A stretch of DNA of 7,487 nucleotides, from positions 1 through 7,487 of the forward strand of contig JBEEIB010000260.1 in assembly GCA_041167675.1 (NCBI GenBank). The letters are read 5' to 3'. Origin of the DNA: DASTDH01 sp041167675. Lineage in GTDB: Bacteria; Verrucomicrobiota; Verrucomicrobiia; Chthoniobacterales; JAFAMB01. The translations under genes were made by a program, and so were the position numbers. A model generated the notes under the pieces. That model saw nothing but the letters and a program-made list of their open reading frames with translations. It was not told the DNA's origin and made no database searches. Of the stretch, positions 1-5,592 are shown in pieces (within the stretch, counting starts at the first letter, position 1; every line of letters begins with the position of its first letter).

Positions 1-1072
1 AAATCTGAACCGCTTCTTCGACGGTTGGCGCTTCGACCTTGACTGTCTGGAATCGGCGTTCGAGCGCTGCATCTTTTTCGATGTACTTGCGGTACTCATT
101 GAGGGTGGTGGCTCCAACGCATTGCAGTTCGCCCCGGCTGAGTGCCGGTTTGATAATGTTTGAGGCATCCAGGGCGCCCTCGGCTGAACCCGCACCGACG
201 ATCATGTGCAGCTCATCGATGAAGAGGATGACATTCTTGGAGCGACGAATCTCATCCATTACGACTTTGATTCGCTCTTCGAACTGGCCACGATATTTTG
301 TCCCGGCTACCATGAGCGCGAGATCGAGCGTGATGACGCGTTTATCGCGCAACAATTCCGGCATACTGCCAGCCGCAATTTCTTGAGCCAACCCTTCGAC
401 GATGGCGGTCTTTCCAACCCCTGCTTCACCGAGCAGCACTGGGTTGTTTTTGGTGCGTCGGCAGAGGATCTGAATCACGCGTTCGATCTCGTTCTTGCGA
501 CCGATCACAGGATCCAGCTCGCCCTTCTTCGCCAGCCCGGTCAGATCGCGGCCGAACGTGCGCAAGGCGGGCGTGTTGACATCTTTCTTAGTGCCCTCCT
601 GCCCGGACTGAGCCTCGCTTTCAGGCGGTCTGAAGTTCGGGTCCAATTCTTTTAAAATTTCGTTTCGCGTTCGTGCGGGATCAACTTCCAGACTCTTTAA
701 TACCCGTGCGGCGACTCCCTCACCTTCCCGCAAGAGTCCCAGCAAAATGTGTTCGGTACCTACGTAAGGATGATTTAACGCTTTGGCCTCTTTGCCCGCT
801 AGTGCCAATACCTTTTTGACTCGGGGCGTGGATGGAACGTTCCCGACCATGTTTGTCGCAGGATGCGGACCGACATGCTTCTCCACCTCCATGCGAACCC
901 TCTCCAGATCGAGCCCCATCTTTTGCAGCACATTGACTGCTACGCCCTGTCCGAGTTTGATCAGTCCGAGCAACAGGTGTTCCGTTCCCACGTAGTTGTC
1001 GTTGAACCGCTCGGCCTCCTTGCGCGCAAGCGCCAAGAGCTGTCGGGCACGTGGAGTAAAATTATTCATCAT
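1..1072 (-). CDS. clpC: ATP-dependent Clp protease ATP-binding subunit ClpC (5' part, cut by window edge)
   Basis: ClpC is an AAA+ hexameric unfoldase that feeds proteins to the ClpP peptidase in the cytoplasm. The frame is open over 357 codons from ATG at 1072 (a second ATG follows at 1069) to the window edge. Residues 1 to about 150 hold the Clp N-domain with its two repeats, each containing YVGTEH(L/I)LLGL. The first ATPase domain follows: Walker A GEAGVGKT at residues 215-222, pore loop KYRG at 259-262, Walker B FIDEL with D286/E287, the GATTLNEYRKYIEKD segment, and the RRF arginine-finger region at 339-341. The second ATPase domain lies outside the window; about 40% of a typical 810-850 residue ClpC is present. 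The N-terminus NNFTPRARQLLALARKEA marks ClpC rather than ClpB. Only a weak GGAAA precedes the start, and the choice between the two adjacent ATGs is open. No break is seen in the visible part. Confidence 0.97.
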   Translation of the reverse strand, partial: MMNNFTPRARQLLALARKEAERFNDNYVGTEHLLLGLIKLGQGVAVNVLQKMGLDLERVRMEVEKHVGPHPATNMVGNVPSTPRVKKVLALAGKEAKALNHPYVGTEHILLGLLREGEGVAARVLKSLEVDPARTRNEILKELDPNFRPPESEAQSGQEGTKKDVNTPALRTFGRDLTGLAKKGELDPVIGRKNEIERVIQILCRRTKNNPVLLGEAGVGKTAIVEGLAQEIAAGSMPELLRDKRVITLDLALMVAGTKYRGQFEERIKVVMDEIRRSKNVILFIDELHMIVGAGSAEGALDASNIIKPALSRGELQCVGATTLNEYRKYIEKDAALERRFQTVKVEAPTVEEAVQI

Positions 1073-1251
1073 TGCGTTTCCGAAGCCGGGCCCGTCGCCT
1101 GACCTTGTTGAAAGTTGATACGACACCGGGACTTCAACATTTACCATCAAAGGTGAAAAACATCGAATATTGCTATGAGCAACAATCGAGATCTTTTCAC
1201 GGGAATCTCCCCGCAGAGCCCGAACTTAACTGCCCACCGAAAGGCACCGCA

Positions 1252-1278
1252 GTTGTTAATGCATGGCTAGCTAACAAC
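1252..1278. repeat. Inverted repeat, 7-bp arms
   Basis: GTTGTTA at 1252-1258 is matched by its exact reverse complement TAACAAC at 1272-1278, with 13 bases between. It is the first of three inverted repeats in about 130 bases upstream of clpC. There is no T-run on either side that would make a terminator. Arms this short can arise by chance. Confidence 0.4.
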
Positions 1279-1311
1279 GAGCTTTACCGCGACTCACAAA
1301 GGGCATTCCGC

Positions 1312-1326
1312 AAGCGGTCGCCGCTT
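1312..1326. repeat. Tight hairpin, 6-bp stem with TCG loop
   Basis: AAGCGG (1312-1317) and CCGCTT (1321-1326) are perfect complements with a 3-base loop. This would form a compact GC-rich hairpin in either RNA strand. No T-tract follows on plus, so an intrinsic terminator is not supported. Confidence 0.4.
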
Positions 1327-1350
1327 CTCACAACCTGTAGGTCGGTCAGT

Positions 1351-1380
1351 TCTGCCGGCCACAATCCGAGCGTCGGCAGA
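1351..1380. repeat. Inverted repeat, 7-bp arms
   Basis: TCTGCCG (1351-1357) pairs exactly with CGGCAGA (1374-1380) across 16 bases. It lies 24 bases after the tight hairpin. It may be part of a structured leader or only a chance match. Confidence 0.4.
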
Positions 1381-1526
1381 TGTTATGCGCTCCGATGCAG
1401 CACTCCTGTTCGTGCGGGTGGCAAAAGTTTCGGAGGTTTGCCCGGTTCTTACTGAAGAAAACAACGCAATTAAAGCCATCTATAGTAGGCGACGTCTGAC
1501 CGAAAATAGGCTATCTTCTTTTGACC

Positions 1527-1542
1527 TAGAATCTCGATTCTA
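1527..1542. promoter_or_regulatory. Operator-like 16-bp interrupted palindrome
   Basis: TAGAATC (1527-1533) and GATTCTA (1536-1542) are perfect complements separated by only TC. A dyad this compact fits a dimeric DNA-binding protein site better than an RNA hairpin. A TTGACC hexamer (1521-1526), resembling a -35 box, abuts it, but no good -10 box follows at the right distance. It lies about 90 bp before the small ORF at 1633. The regulatory role is inferred. Confidence 0.3.
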
Positions 1543-1632
1543 CGCGGTTCTCTCAAAAGCTGCTCAAGTGGCCTAGCGTTAAATCCACGCCGATCGAAGT
1601 CCCAGGAACCGAAACGGCCAAAGGCCGCAAAA

Positions 1633-1911
1633 ATGTTCGAAAGAGCAGAAAGCATCGAAAATGGCGTTCTTACGCCTAGTAGGTATCAAATGAACGAATT
1701 CACAGTCAAAGACGAGGAGGCGTTTCTTGACGCCTGCGGAGCAATAGGTGTTGAGCCTAACGCAATGATTGAGCCTCATAGAGAGCGATATCTTGTGTCG
1801 GAATTCTTAAAAGATCCAGTGTCGTGGCTGGAAACTGAGCTGCTGTATTACTCTTACACGACGCCAGGAGAGGCCCGGGAAGTCGCCAACAGCATCGATC
1901 GAATTCATTAA
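1633..1911 (+). CDS. Small acidic hypothetical protein
   Basis: This is an ORF of 92 codons from ATG 1633, or 73 codons from the in-frame ATG at 1690. I do not recognise the family. The product is soluble, acidic and probably helical, with W, Y and E-rich segments such as DPVSWLETELLYYSYTTP and no cysteine motif, signal peptide or membrane segment. The 1690 start has a partial Shine-Dalgarno (AGTAGG, 6 bases upstream). The 1633 start lies just after a small hairpin (CGGCC-AAA-GGCCG, 1615-1627) and has no clear ribosome site, so 1690 may be the true start. The composition looks more protein-like than the shadow frames nearby, but it stands alone in a region of decayed genes and could be a remnant or spurious. 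Confidence 0.45.
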   Translation: MFERAESIENGVLTPSRYQMNEFTVKDEEAFLDACGAIGVEPNAMIEPHRERYLVSEFLKDPVSWLETELLYYSYTTPGEAREVANSIDRIH

Positions 1912-2148
1912 CGAAGGCGAAAATAACGGGCCGGTTAAACAGGATGGTGGACGAAAGCGTTCAAGGGCGACATCGGATACAGCGTTCGATTGGATGTCGA
2001 TCAGAGCTCGAGACTCACTGTTGACTAAGAGTTGCGGCTCTGAGGGTACGAAAAAGGGAAAAATGATGTGATAGCGAAGAGAGGGGAAGGTGCGCATCTG
2101 TTAGATGCGTTTTGGTTCCGTACCTCTGGCGAGATACAGCACCACTCG
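1912..2148. other. Intergenic stretch, nothing supported
   Basis: Stops occur often in all frames read by eye. A short plus-strand frame at about 1945-2026 without a start codon reads like a coding scrap but cannot be assigned. An inverted repeat GATACAG/CTGTATC (2133-2139 and 2163-2169, 23 bases between) straddles the stop codon of the broken minus-strand gene at 2149. Confidence 0.5.
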
Positions 2149-2340
2149 CTAGCTCAGGGTCTCTGTATCGACAATGCAGTCCCCTGGCACCGTACCCGTA
2201 GCGAAGAATCGCGATCCCGGGCAGGTCTTGGCAATGTACCCGAAGACTGTGGTCTGCCAACCTCGGTCGCGCTTGAAGGGTTCCCGATCGGTTGCCGAGG
2301 CGCGCGCGTTCTCAAGATGGGTCCGCACCCGGTCGGAAGG
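2149..2340 (-). pseudogene. C-terminal fragment of the broken minus-strand gene (frame 3 of 3)
   Basis: This frame runs from about 2340 to a TAG at 2151-2149, about 63 codons, and has no start of its own. It begins just where the frame ending at 2312 stops making good sense. Its translation is protein-like, with pieces such as DRVRTHLENARASATDRE, GWQTTVFGYIAKTCPG and FFATGTVPGDCIVDTE. Removing one base within the TCCTTCC stretch (2341-2335, minus strand) would join ...DPLAYFHS to SDRVRTHLENARAS and extend the preceding ORF to the TAG. It is therefore most likely the lost C-terminus of the 2312-2659 frame, cut off by a one-base insertion or a sequencing or assembly error. The function is unknown. 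Confidence 0.5.
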
Positions 2341-2659
2341 AGTGAAAATACGCGAGGGGGTCGACGGGCTTCGTCGTGACCACGGGTTCGCCGCCAGTCG
2401 AACTAAGGTGGATCATGTCTTTGGACCCAACGAAACCGAGCGCGTACATCCAGAAGCCTCGGAAAGCGCGAAACAGGCTGTTCAAATGATCTTCGCCAAC
2501 GCCCTTCGCGATGAGTCGCTCCCAGGCATCACCGGAGAAATACTGCGGCCAGGCCGGCGGCGATACAAAGATGTCCATGCCGCTTTTTACCAACTCGCCA
2601 GTTTCCCGGTGGCAGCGGTCCAGGAAATTCCCTCCCCCGCCCACGCCGAGGATCGTCAC
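2312..2659 (-). CDS. Hypothetical protein, middle part of a probable frameshifted gene
   Basis: The ORF has 115 codons from GTG 2659 to TGA 2312. Family not recognised. Visible features are a glycine run (GVGGGG, residues 5-10), SGMDIFVSPPAWPQYFSG, and an aromatic-rich stretch GFWMYALGFVG. Codon choice favours G/C at third positions, as expected of real coding sequence here, so it is preferred over the antisense plus-strand frame 2174-2710. Its GTG overlaps the TGA of the upstream ORF (GTGA), which would suit translational coupling. However, the same frame is open further upstream to 2740 and its extra translation (VGWRLLGLHRGTTYRHCF) also looks protein-like, so a frameshift from the upstream ORF is the better explanation. 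See the entries at 2656-3180 and 2149-2340. Confidence 0.5.
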   Translation of the reverse strand: MTILGVGGGGNFLDRCHRETGELVKSGMDIFVSPPAWPQYFSGDAWERLIAKGVGEDHLNSLFRAFRGFWMYALGFVGSKDMIHLSSTGGEPVVTTKPVDPLAYFHSFRPGADPS

Positions 2660-3180
2660 GACGTTATGAAAGCAGTGTCGGTAAGTGGTCCCTCGGTGAA
2701 GGCCGAGTAGGCGCCAGCCGACTTCCGTTGCAGAAAAGGCTCAGCCCACATGATACTGTATTGGTCACCGCGACTGGTGGCGACGCCACCGCGGTCGGCC
2801 ATGATGGATAAGACCCCGGGTGGGTTTACGCTTCGTTCGGTCATGCACAGCCCGGCGAACTGTTTCTTCCGCGCGTGATCGAGAAGCCGGGCCCAAATCC
2901 AAAACTGTTCCTCGGCGAGTTGGTCGCGGAAGCAAAGTGCTTCAACGCCGAGCAGACGGCGCGCGCCCATGGGCAGGTCGTATGGCGCGAAGAGGCCCAG
3001 AGCGCACGGCTCGCCGCCATCCAGGGCGACCATGAAATCGCAGTCGGTGGATTCGAGGAATTGGGGAATGGTGCTCGCAAACAAGGCCGGGTCCCGCCGC
3101 AACTGTGGCATGCGCAGCGTAACTTCGACCACAATGCGCGTTTTCTCCTTGAGGTCTTCGGCAAAAACAACTGACCGCAT
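2656..3180 (-). CDS. Hypothetical protein, possible GNAT-like N-terminal part of a frameshifted gene
   Basis: The ORF has 174 codons from ATG 3180, the first start after an in-frame TGA; no clear Shine-Dalgarno is seen. The arrangement resembles a GNAT acetyltransferase: a strand-like segment DFMVALDGGEPCALGLFAPYD (residues about 49-68), another strand LLGVEALCF, then a helix with LAEEQFWIWARLLDHARKK and a strand FAGLCM. The family assignment is weak because I cannot see a clean acetyl-CoA loop. At an AAAA run on plus (2734-2737, TTTT on minus) the frame appears to slip: adding one T would join SIMWAEPF to SATEVGWRLLG in the next frame. Both corrections together restore one frame of about 343 codons from 3180 to 2149. 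As given, the last 25 or so residues are probably out of frame. Confidence 0.5.
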   Translation of the reverse strand: MRSVVFAEDLKEKTRIVVEVTLRMPQLRRDPALFASTIPQFLESTDCDFMVALDGGEPCALGLFAPYDLPMGARRLLGVEALCFRDQLAEEQFWIWARLLDHARKKQFAGLCMTERSVNPPGVLSIMADRGGVATSRGDQYSIMWAEPFLQRKSAGAYSAFTEGPLTDTAFITS

Positions 3181-3419
3181 GTTAAAATGAACTCATAGGA
3201 ATTTGGGTTTTTGAGCGGGTAGGAGAAATTAGCCGCGTCTTGCTTTGCAGCCCGCCTCTGAATCTCCCAATTAAGTGCGGCATACGAAGCCTTTTGTCCA
3301 TAGTCTCCTAATTTCGTGCAGCATGACACCTGCGCTGTTGAAGCGCGCAGCGCAGAGAAGCGACCTGTATGCCCCGCTTTCTTTGCGAGTGTGATGGTTT
3401 TCCCATCTGGATAGAATTC
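3181..3419. other. Intergenic stretch, nothing supported
   Basis: No ORF here has recognisable motifs. It should hold the promoter of the minus-strand ORF starting at 3180, but no convincing -35/-10 pair or Shine-Dalgarno is visible in that orientation. Confidence 0.5.
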
Positions 3420-3530
3420 TCATCGCCTCCGCCGTTTCTTCAGGAAGGCTTGCAACCGTAGACCGTGCTCGAGAGAGGGCGCATAGCGGCCAGAGAGCCA
3501 ATCGGTGACAAAGCGCCAGACAACGCTTCC
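3420..3530 (-). pseudogene. Possible remnant of a helix-turn-helix (XRE-like) protein C-terminus
   Basis: The end of a minus-strand frame, stopping at TGA 3420-3422, reads RFVTDWLSGRYAPSLEHGL followed by RLQAFLKKRRRR. This resembles the recognition helix and following helix of XRE-type DNA-binding domains (pattern V-[ST]-x-W-x-x-G-x-x-x-P-S-L-x-x-[AG]-x-x-[IL]). The residues before it in the same frame do not look like the first helices of such a domain, and the other two frames are no clearer, so the N-terminal half is missing or frameshifted. The rest of 3531-3718 contains no gene I can support. The match rests on about 30 residues only. Confidence 0.3.
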
Positions 3531-3718
3531 TGTAATTGTCGAAATCTTGACGCTCTTCCTCGTCGGGTTTCTTCCGTCGGGTGTGACTGTAGTGCCGCGA
3601 AGCCTGTCAATGCGCGCTTTGACGTATAGCGCGACAAGGATTGCGTCTGATGTACGGTCATCGTTTTCAGCCCGGGCACTTTGCGTGGGCTTAGGGCATT
3701 TTGGACCAATCAGTAACC

Positions 3719-3944
3719 TCAATTGGAGCGGGCGAAGGCCGCAATTTCAGCCACGTCGACGGTAGTCGACTCGCGTCATCGGCCGCTCCGCCGAATAGGG
3801 TTCGGCGAACACCCCCGTTTGCGCCACCGAGAGCCCCGCTGCAGCATAATTCTGAAAGCAAATCGCGGGTTGTAGGAACGTGTATCCCATGCCCGATTTG
3901 AGAATCGCATTTTCGACGGGGCCTTTCGCAAAGTGGTTCTGCAT
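3719..3944 (-). pseudogene. NmrA-like NAD(P)-binding oxidoreductase fragment, frameshifted
   Basis: The minus frame from ATG 3944 reads MQNHFAKGPVENAILKSGMG followed by YTFLQPAICFQNYAAAG and VFAEPYSAERPMTRVDYR. This matches the middle of NmrA-like atypical short-chain dehydrogenases: a K-x-x-V-E-x-x-[IL]-x-x-S-G segment, then YT(F/I)L(Q/R)P, then a conserved VD-x-x-DVAE-x-A block. After VDYR the frame reads RRG and stops at 3747. One base over, the frame gives DVAEIAAFARSN and a TGA at 3719, which restores the conserved DVAE block. A single inserted base near 3757-3762 explains this. The Rossmann glycine motif expected upstream is absent, since the frame hits a TAG about 40 bases before 3944, and roughly the last 100 residues of the family are also missing. 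This is an inactive remnant. Confidence 0.7.
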
Positions 3945-4101
3945 GCATCTGATCTTACGGATTTTGCGCAGTTTAAACTAAAGACCGTGATGAGCCCGCT
4001 TTCATTTATTTGTTCGAATCTCGATAGGATAGTCTTTGACAATAATGCTTTTCTCTCGGGATGATGGGTGGCTTGTATCCGCGAAAATCTAGACGCGTCG
4101 A
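3945..4101. other. Intergenic stretch before the sigma factor operon
   Basis: These 157 bases separate the NmrA-like remnant from the sigma factor. They are more AT-rich than the flanking genes and should hold the operon promoter (candidate at 4036-4065). No gene is supported here. Confidence 0.5.
4036..4065 (+). promoter_or_regulatory. Candidate sigma-70-type promoter for the sigma/anti-sigma operon
   Basis: A perfect TTGACA (4036-4041) is followed after 18 bases by GATGAT (4060-4065), which keeps four of six -10 positions. It lies 36 bases before the GTG start at 4102. The -35 match is good; the -10 match and the 18-base spacer are mediocre. A separate promoter used by the ECF factor itself is possible but cannot be read off the sequence. 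Confidence 0.35.
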
Positions 4102-4662
4102 GTGGATGAGCACCAATACAACGCTGATTTGGTAAAATTAGCGGCGAACGGCGACGAAGCGGCGTTTGGTATCCTTTATAGCCGTCTGGCTCCGGGTCTG
4201 TATGGAATGGCGTTTCGAATGATGAACGACGCCAAAGAAGCGGAGGACGTACTGCAGGAGGGCTTTACTTACATCTGGCGGAAGGCCAATAATTACGATC
4301 CGACTCGCAGCAGCGCGTACGCTTGGGCGGTGATGATCGTTCGCAACAAGGCCATCGACAGACTTCGTGCCCGTCAGCGCGGCGATCGGTTGCGTGAGAA
4401 AGTAACCAGCGAAGTCGGATTCTTTGCCGAACGAGATGATTCATCCGCGCAGGTGCCACTTTCCCGGGAGCGAAACGTCGAGGTGCGCGAGGCTTTGAAA
4501 AAAATAGCTCCGGAGCAGCGCCAAGCGGTCGAGCTGGCCTTTTTCTCCGGATTGACCCATGAGCAAATAGCAGAACAGCTCGGCGCTCCGTTGGGGACAA
4601 TCAAGGCCCGAATTCGGCGTGGACTCCTCCGATTGCGCGATTTTTTTCAGGAGGGCGAATGA
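4102..4662 (+). CDS. ECF-type RNA polymerase sigma factor (SigK-like)
   Basis: This is an extracytoplasmic-function sigma-70 factor of 186 residues, normal for the family. Region 2 spans residues about 22-91 and contains the DAKEAEDVLQEGFTYIW core-binding block (43-59) and the NKAIDRLRARQR segment (82-93). Region 4 spans about 126-180, with a helix-turn-helix at 150-179 (LTHEQIAEQLGAPLGTIKAR then IRRGLLRLR). Regions 1 and 3 are absent, as expected of ECF factors. The start is GTG 4102: an in-frame TAG lies at 4090-4092, and the ATG at 4106 is out of frame. No Shine-Dalgarno is evident. The stop overlaps the ATG of the next gene (ATGA), so the two should be translated together. That partner is RskA-like, which places this factor near SigK-type ECFs. 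It should direct RNA polymerase to its target promoters once the anti-sigma factor releases it. Confidence 0.95.
   Translation: MDEHQYNADLVKLAANGDEAAFGILYSRLAPGLYGMAFRMMNDAKEAEDVLQEGFTYIWRKANNYDPTRSSAYAWAVMIVRNKAIDRLRARQRGDRLREKVTSEVGFFAERDDSSAQVPLSRERNVEVREALKKIAPEQRQAVELAFFSGLTHEQIAEQLGAPLGTIKARIRRGLLRLRDFFQEGE
4648..4654 (+). promoter_or_regulatory. Ribosome binding site for the anti-sigma gene, inside the sigma gene
   Basis: CAGGAGG lies within the last codons of the sigma gene, 4 bases before the ATG at 4659. It is the only strong Shine-Dalgarno next to a called gene in the window. It supports the 4659 start and translation coupled to the sigma factor. Confidence 0.7.
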
Positions 4663-5336
4663 TCAACGAGGACAGACAGCAACAGGTAATCGACTACGTA
4701 TTGGGCGAAATGTCCGCTACGGATGCCGCCTCGTTTGAGCAGGAACTCGTTCGAGATTCCGAGCTTCAGACATTTACTCGCGAGATGTTCGAGACATTCA
4801 GTCGAATTGGCGGCGGAGTCGAAGCGCTGCCGCCTCCGCCGTCGATTCCGCAAAGAATCTTGCGCCAAGAACGTCGCCTGCCGTTCCCATTTATTCCGTG
4901 GGCGGTGGCTGCATGTCTGGCGATCGGATGCATGGTTTTGGCTACAATGTGGACGGAATCGAGAAGGGAGATTGCGAAGCTGGTGCAGCGTGACTTGTTA
5001 TCTCGGATTCGGATCGCCGCACTACAGTCGCAGGTCGATGCGTACGCAAAGACGTCCGCCGTTGTGGTCTGGAATCCGGACCAGCAAAACGGCGTATTGC
5101 AGTTCGAACGGTTACCGACGTTACCTGCTAATCAGGATTACCAGATGTGGGTGATTGATCCGAAACAGCCGCAACCGGTGAGTGCCGGACTCATACCGAA
5201 GAGCACTGATCAGGAGCGTCGGATCACCTTTTCGCCGACTAAATCGGTCAGCGGAACTCCCAAATTCGCAGTGAGTATCGAACCGGCAGGTGGATCCGTT
5301 GCGCCACGTGGCCAGATTGTGCTGGTCGGCCAGTAG
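4659..5336 (+). CDS. Membrane-bound anti-sigma factor, RskA family
   Basis: A 225-residue protein with the RskA layout. The N-terminal cytoplasmic anti-sigma domain (about 1-60; DYVLGEMSATDAASFEQEL) should bind the sigma factor encoded just upstream. A proline-rich linker (PPPPSIPQ, 58-65) leads to one membrane helix at about 76-98 (FIPWAVAACLAIGCMVLATMW). A charged, probably coiled-coil stalk follows (99-130). The C-terminal extracytoplasmic domain (about 134-225) carries RskA-type motifs: NGVLQFERLPTLPANQDYQMW, SAGLIP, and FAVSIEPAGGSVAPRGQIVLVG at the end. There is no HxxxCxxC, so it is not a zinc-type anti-sigma factor. In M. tuberculosis RskA holds SigK at the membrane and is cleaved in response to signals; the same mode is inferred here. 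It overlaps the sigma gene by 4 bases. Confidence 0.92.
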   Translation: MINEDRQQQVIDYVLGEMSATDAASFEQELVRDSELQTFTREMFETFSRIGGGVEALPPPPSIPQRILRQERRLPFPFIPWAVAACLAIGCMVLATMWTESRREIAKLVQRDLLSRIRIAALQSQVDAYAKTSAVVVWNPDQQNGVLQFERLPTLPANQDYQMWVIDPKQPQPVSAGLIPKSTDQERRITFSPTKSVSGTPKFAVSIEPAGGSVAPRGQIVLVGQ

Positions 5337-5592
5337 CGCCGGGAGCGCCTTCAACGCAAACTCCATTCCCTGTTGCATCGGTTCACTCTTCTTCCAGGGA
5401 ATTAGCCCTTGAGTGTTACCTATGTCCTGAACCTGTACCGTCGCATCCCGAGATAAGCGAGATCCAACGTTCCGTCGTAGGTCCCATTATATTATTTTCC
5501 GTCTACCCGGTCGGCCTGTTTAGCAGCGGGAAACCTCAAATCGAACGAAAACGCTGCATCCGCGATTCTGCAAACAGCGCATCCATTCGTGC
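5337..5592. other. Intergenic stretch before the TPR gene
   Basis: These 256 bases have no ORF on plus. The minus frame 5378-5121 is antisense to the anti-sigma gene and is not called. The stretch holds one inverted repeat (5365-5402), an AT-rich patch (TATATTATT at about 5489-5497) that could contain a -10 box but has no matching -35, and GCATCCGCGA (5556-5565), which recurs with one change before the sigma gene. A promoter for the TPR/DUF4331 pair is expected here. Confidence 0.5.
5365..5402. repeat. Inverted repeat downstream of the anti-sigma gene
   Basis: ATTCCCTG (5365-5372) pairs exactly with CAGGGAAT (5395-5402) across a 22-base loop, starting 28 bases after the anti-sigma stop codon. 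There is no T-tract after the right arm, so it is not a standard intrinsic terminator. It could be an attenuator, an mRNA-end structure or a protein site. Confidence 0.4.

Larger units (their letters stand above)
1073..1632. other. Intergenic stretch upstream of clpC, no convincing gene
   Basis: These 560 bases separate clpC from the small ORF at 1633. Short open frames exist on both strands, for example 1385-1576 on plus and 1294-1479 on minus, but none has a recognisable motif or a supported start, so no gene is called. The clpC promoter should lie in the part nearest 1072, but I find no good -35/-10 pair there. Four inverted repeats occur and are listed separately. No tRNA or known riboswitch is recognised. 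Confidence 0.6.

Noticed and set aside
206..655. Plus-strand ORF of 149 codons
   Set aside because: It is antisense to clpC, whose minus frame carries all the Clp motifs without a break.
1252..1388. Possible integron attC site, suggested by TAAC near 1272, GTTATGC near 1382 and a central hairpin
   Set aside because: The two ends match the RYYYAAC/GTTRRRY consensus only with mismatches, the inner arms do not pair across the whole element, and no integrase or cassette array is present.
1615..1627. Hairpin CGGCC-AAA-GGCCG as a terminator
   Set aside because: The stem is only 5 bp and no T-run follows; it is mentioned only because it lies close to the 1633 start.
1945..2026. Short plus frame reading WTKAFKGDIGYSVRLDVD
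   Set aside because: It has no start codon, is only about 27 codons long and lies between stops; it may be a coding scrap but cannot be supported.
2174..2710. Plus-strand ORF of 178 codons
   Set aside because: It is antisense to the minus-strand frames, which have more protein-like translations and more typical codon choice; no motif is seen in it.
2841..3329. Minus-strand ORF of 162 codons overlapping the GNAT-like ORF
   Set aside because: Its composition (runs of S, P, R, C and W) is typical of an out-of-frame shadow of the 2656-3180 frame.
4009..4030. TTCGAATC resembling a tRNA T-loop
   Set aside because: No matching acceptor, anticodon or D arms surround it.
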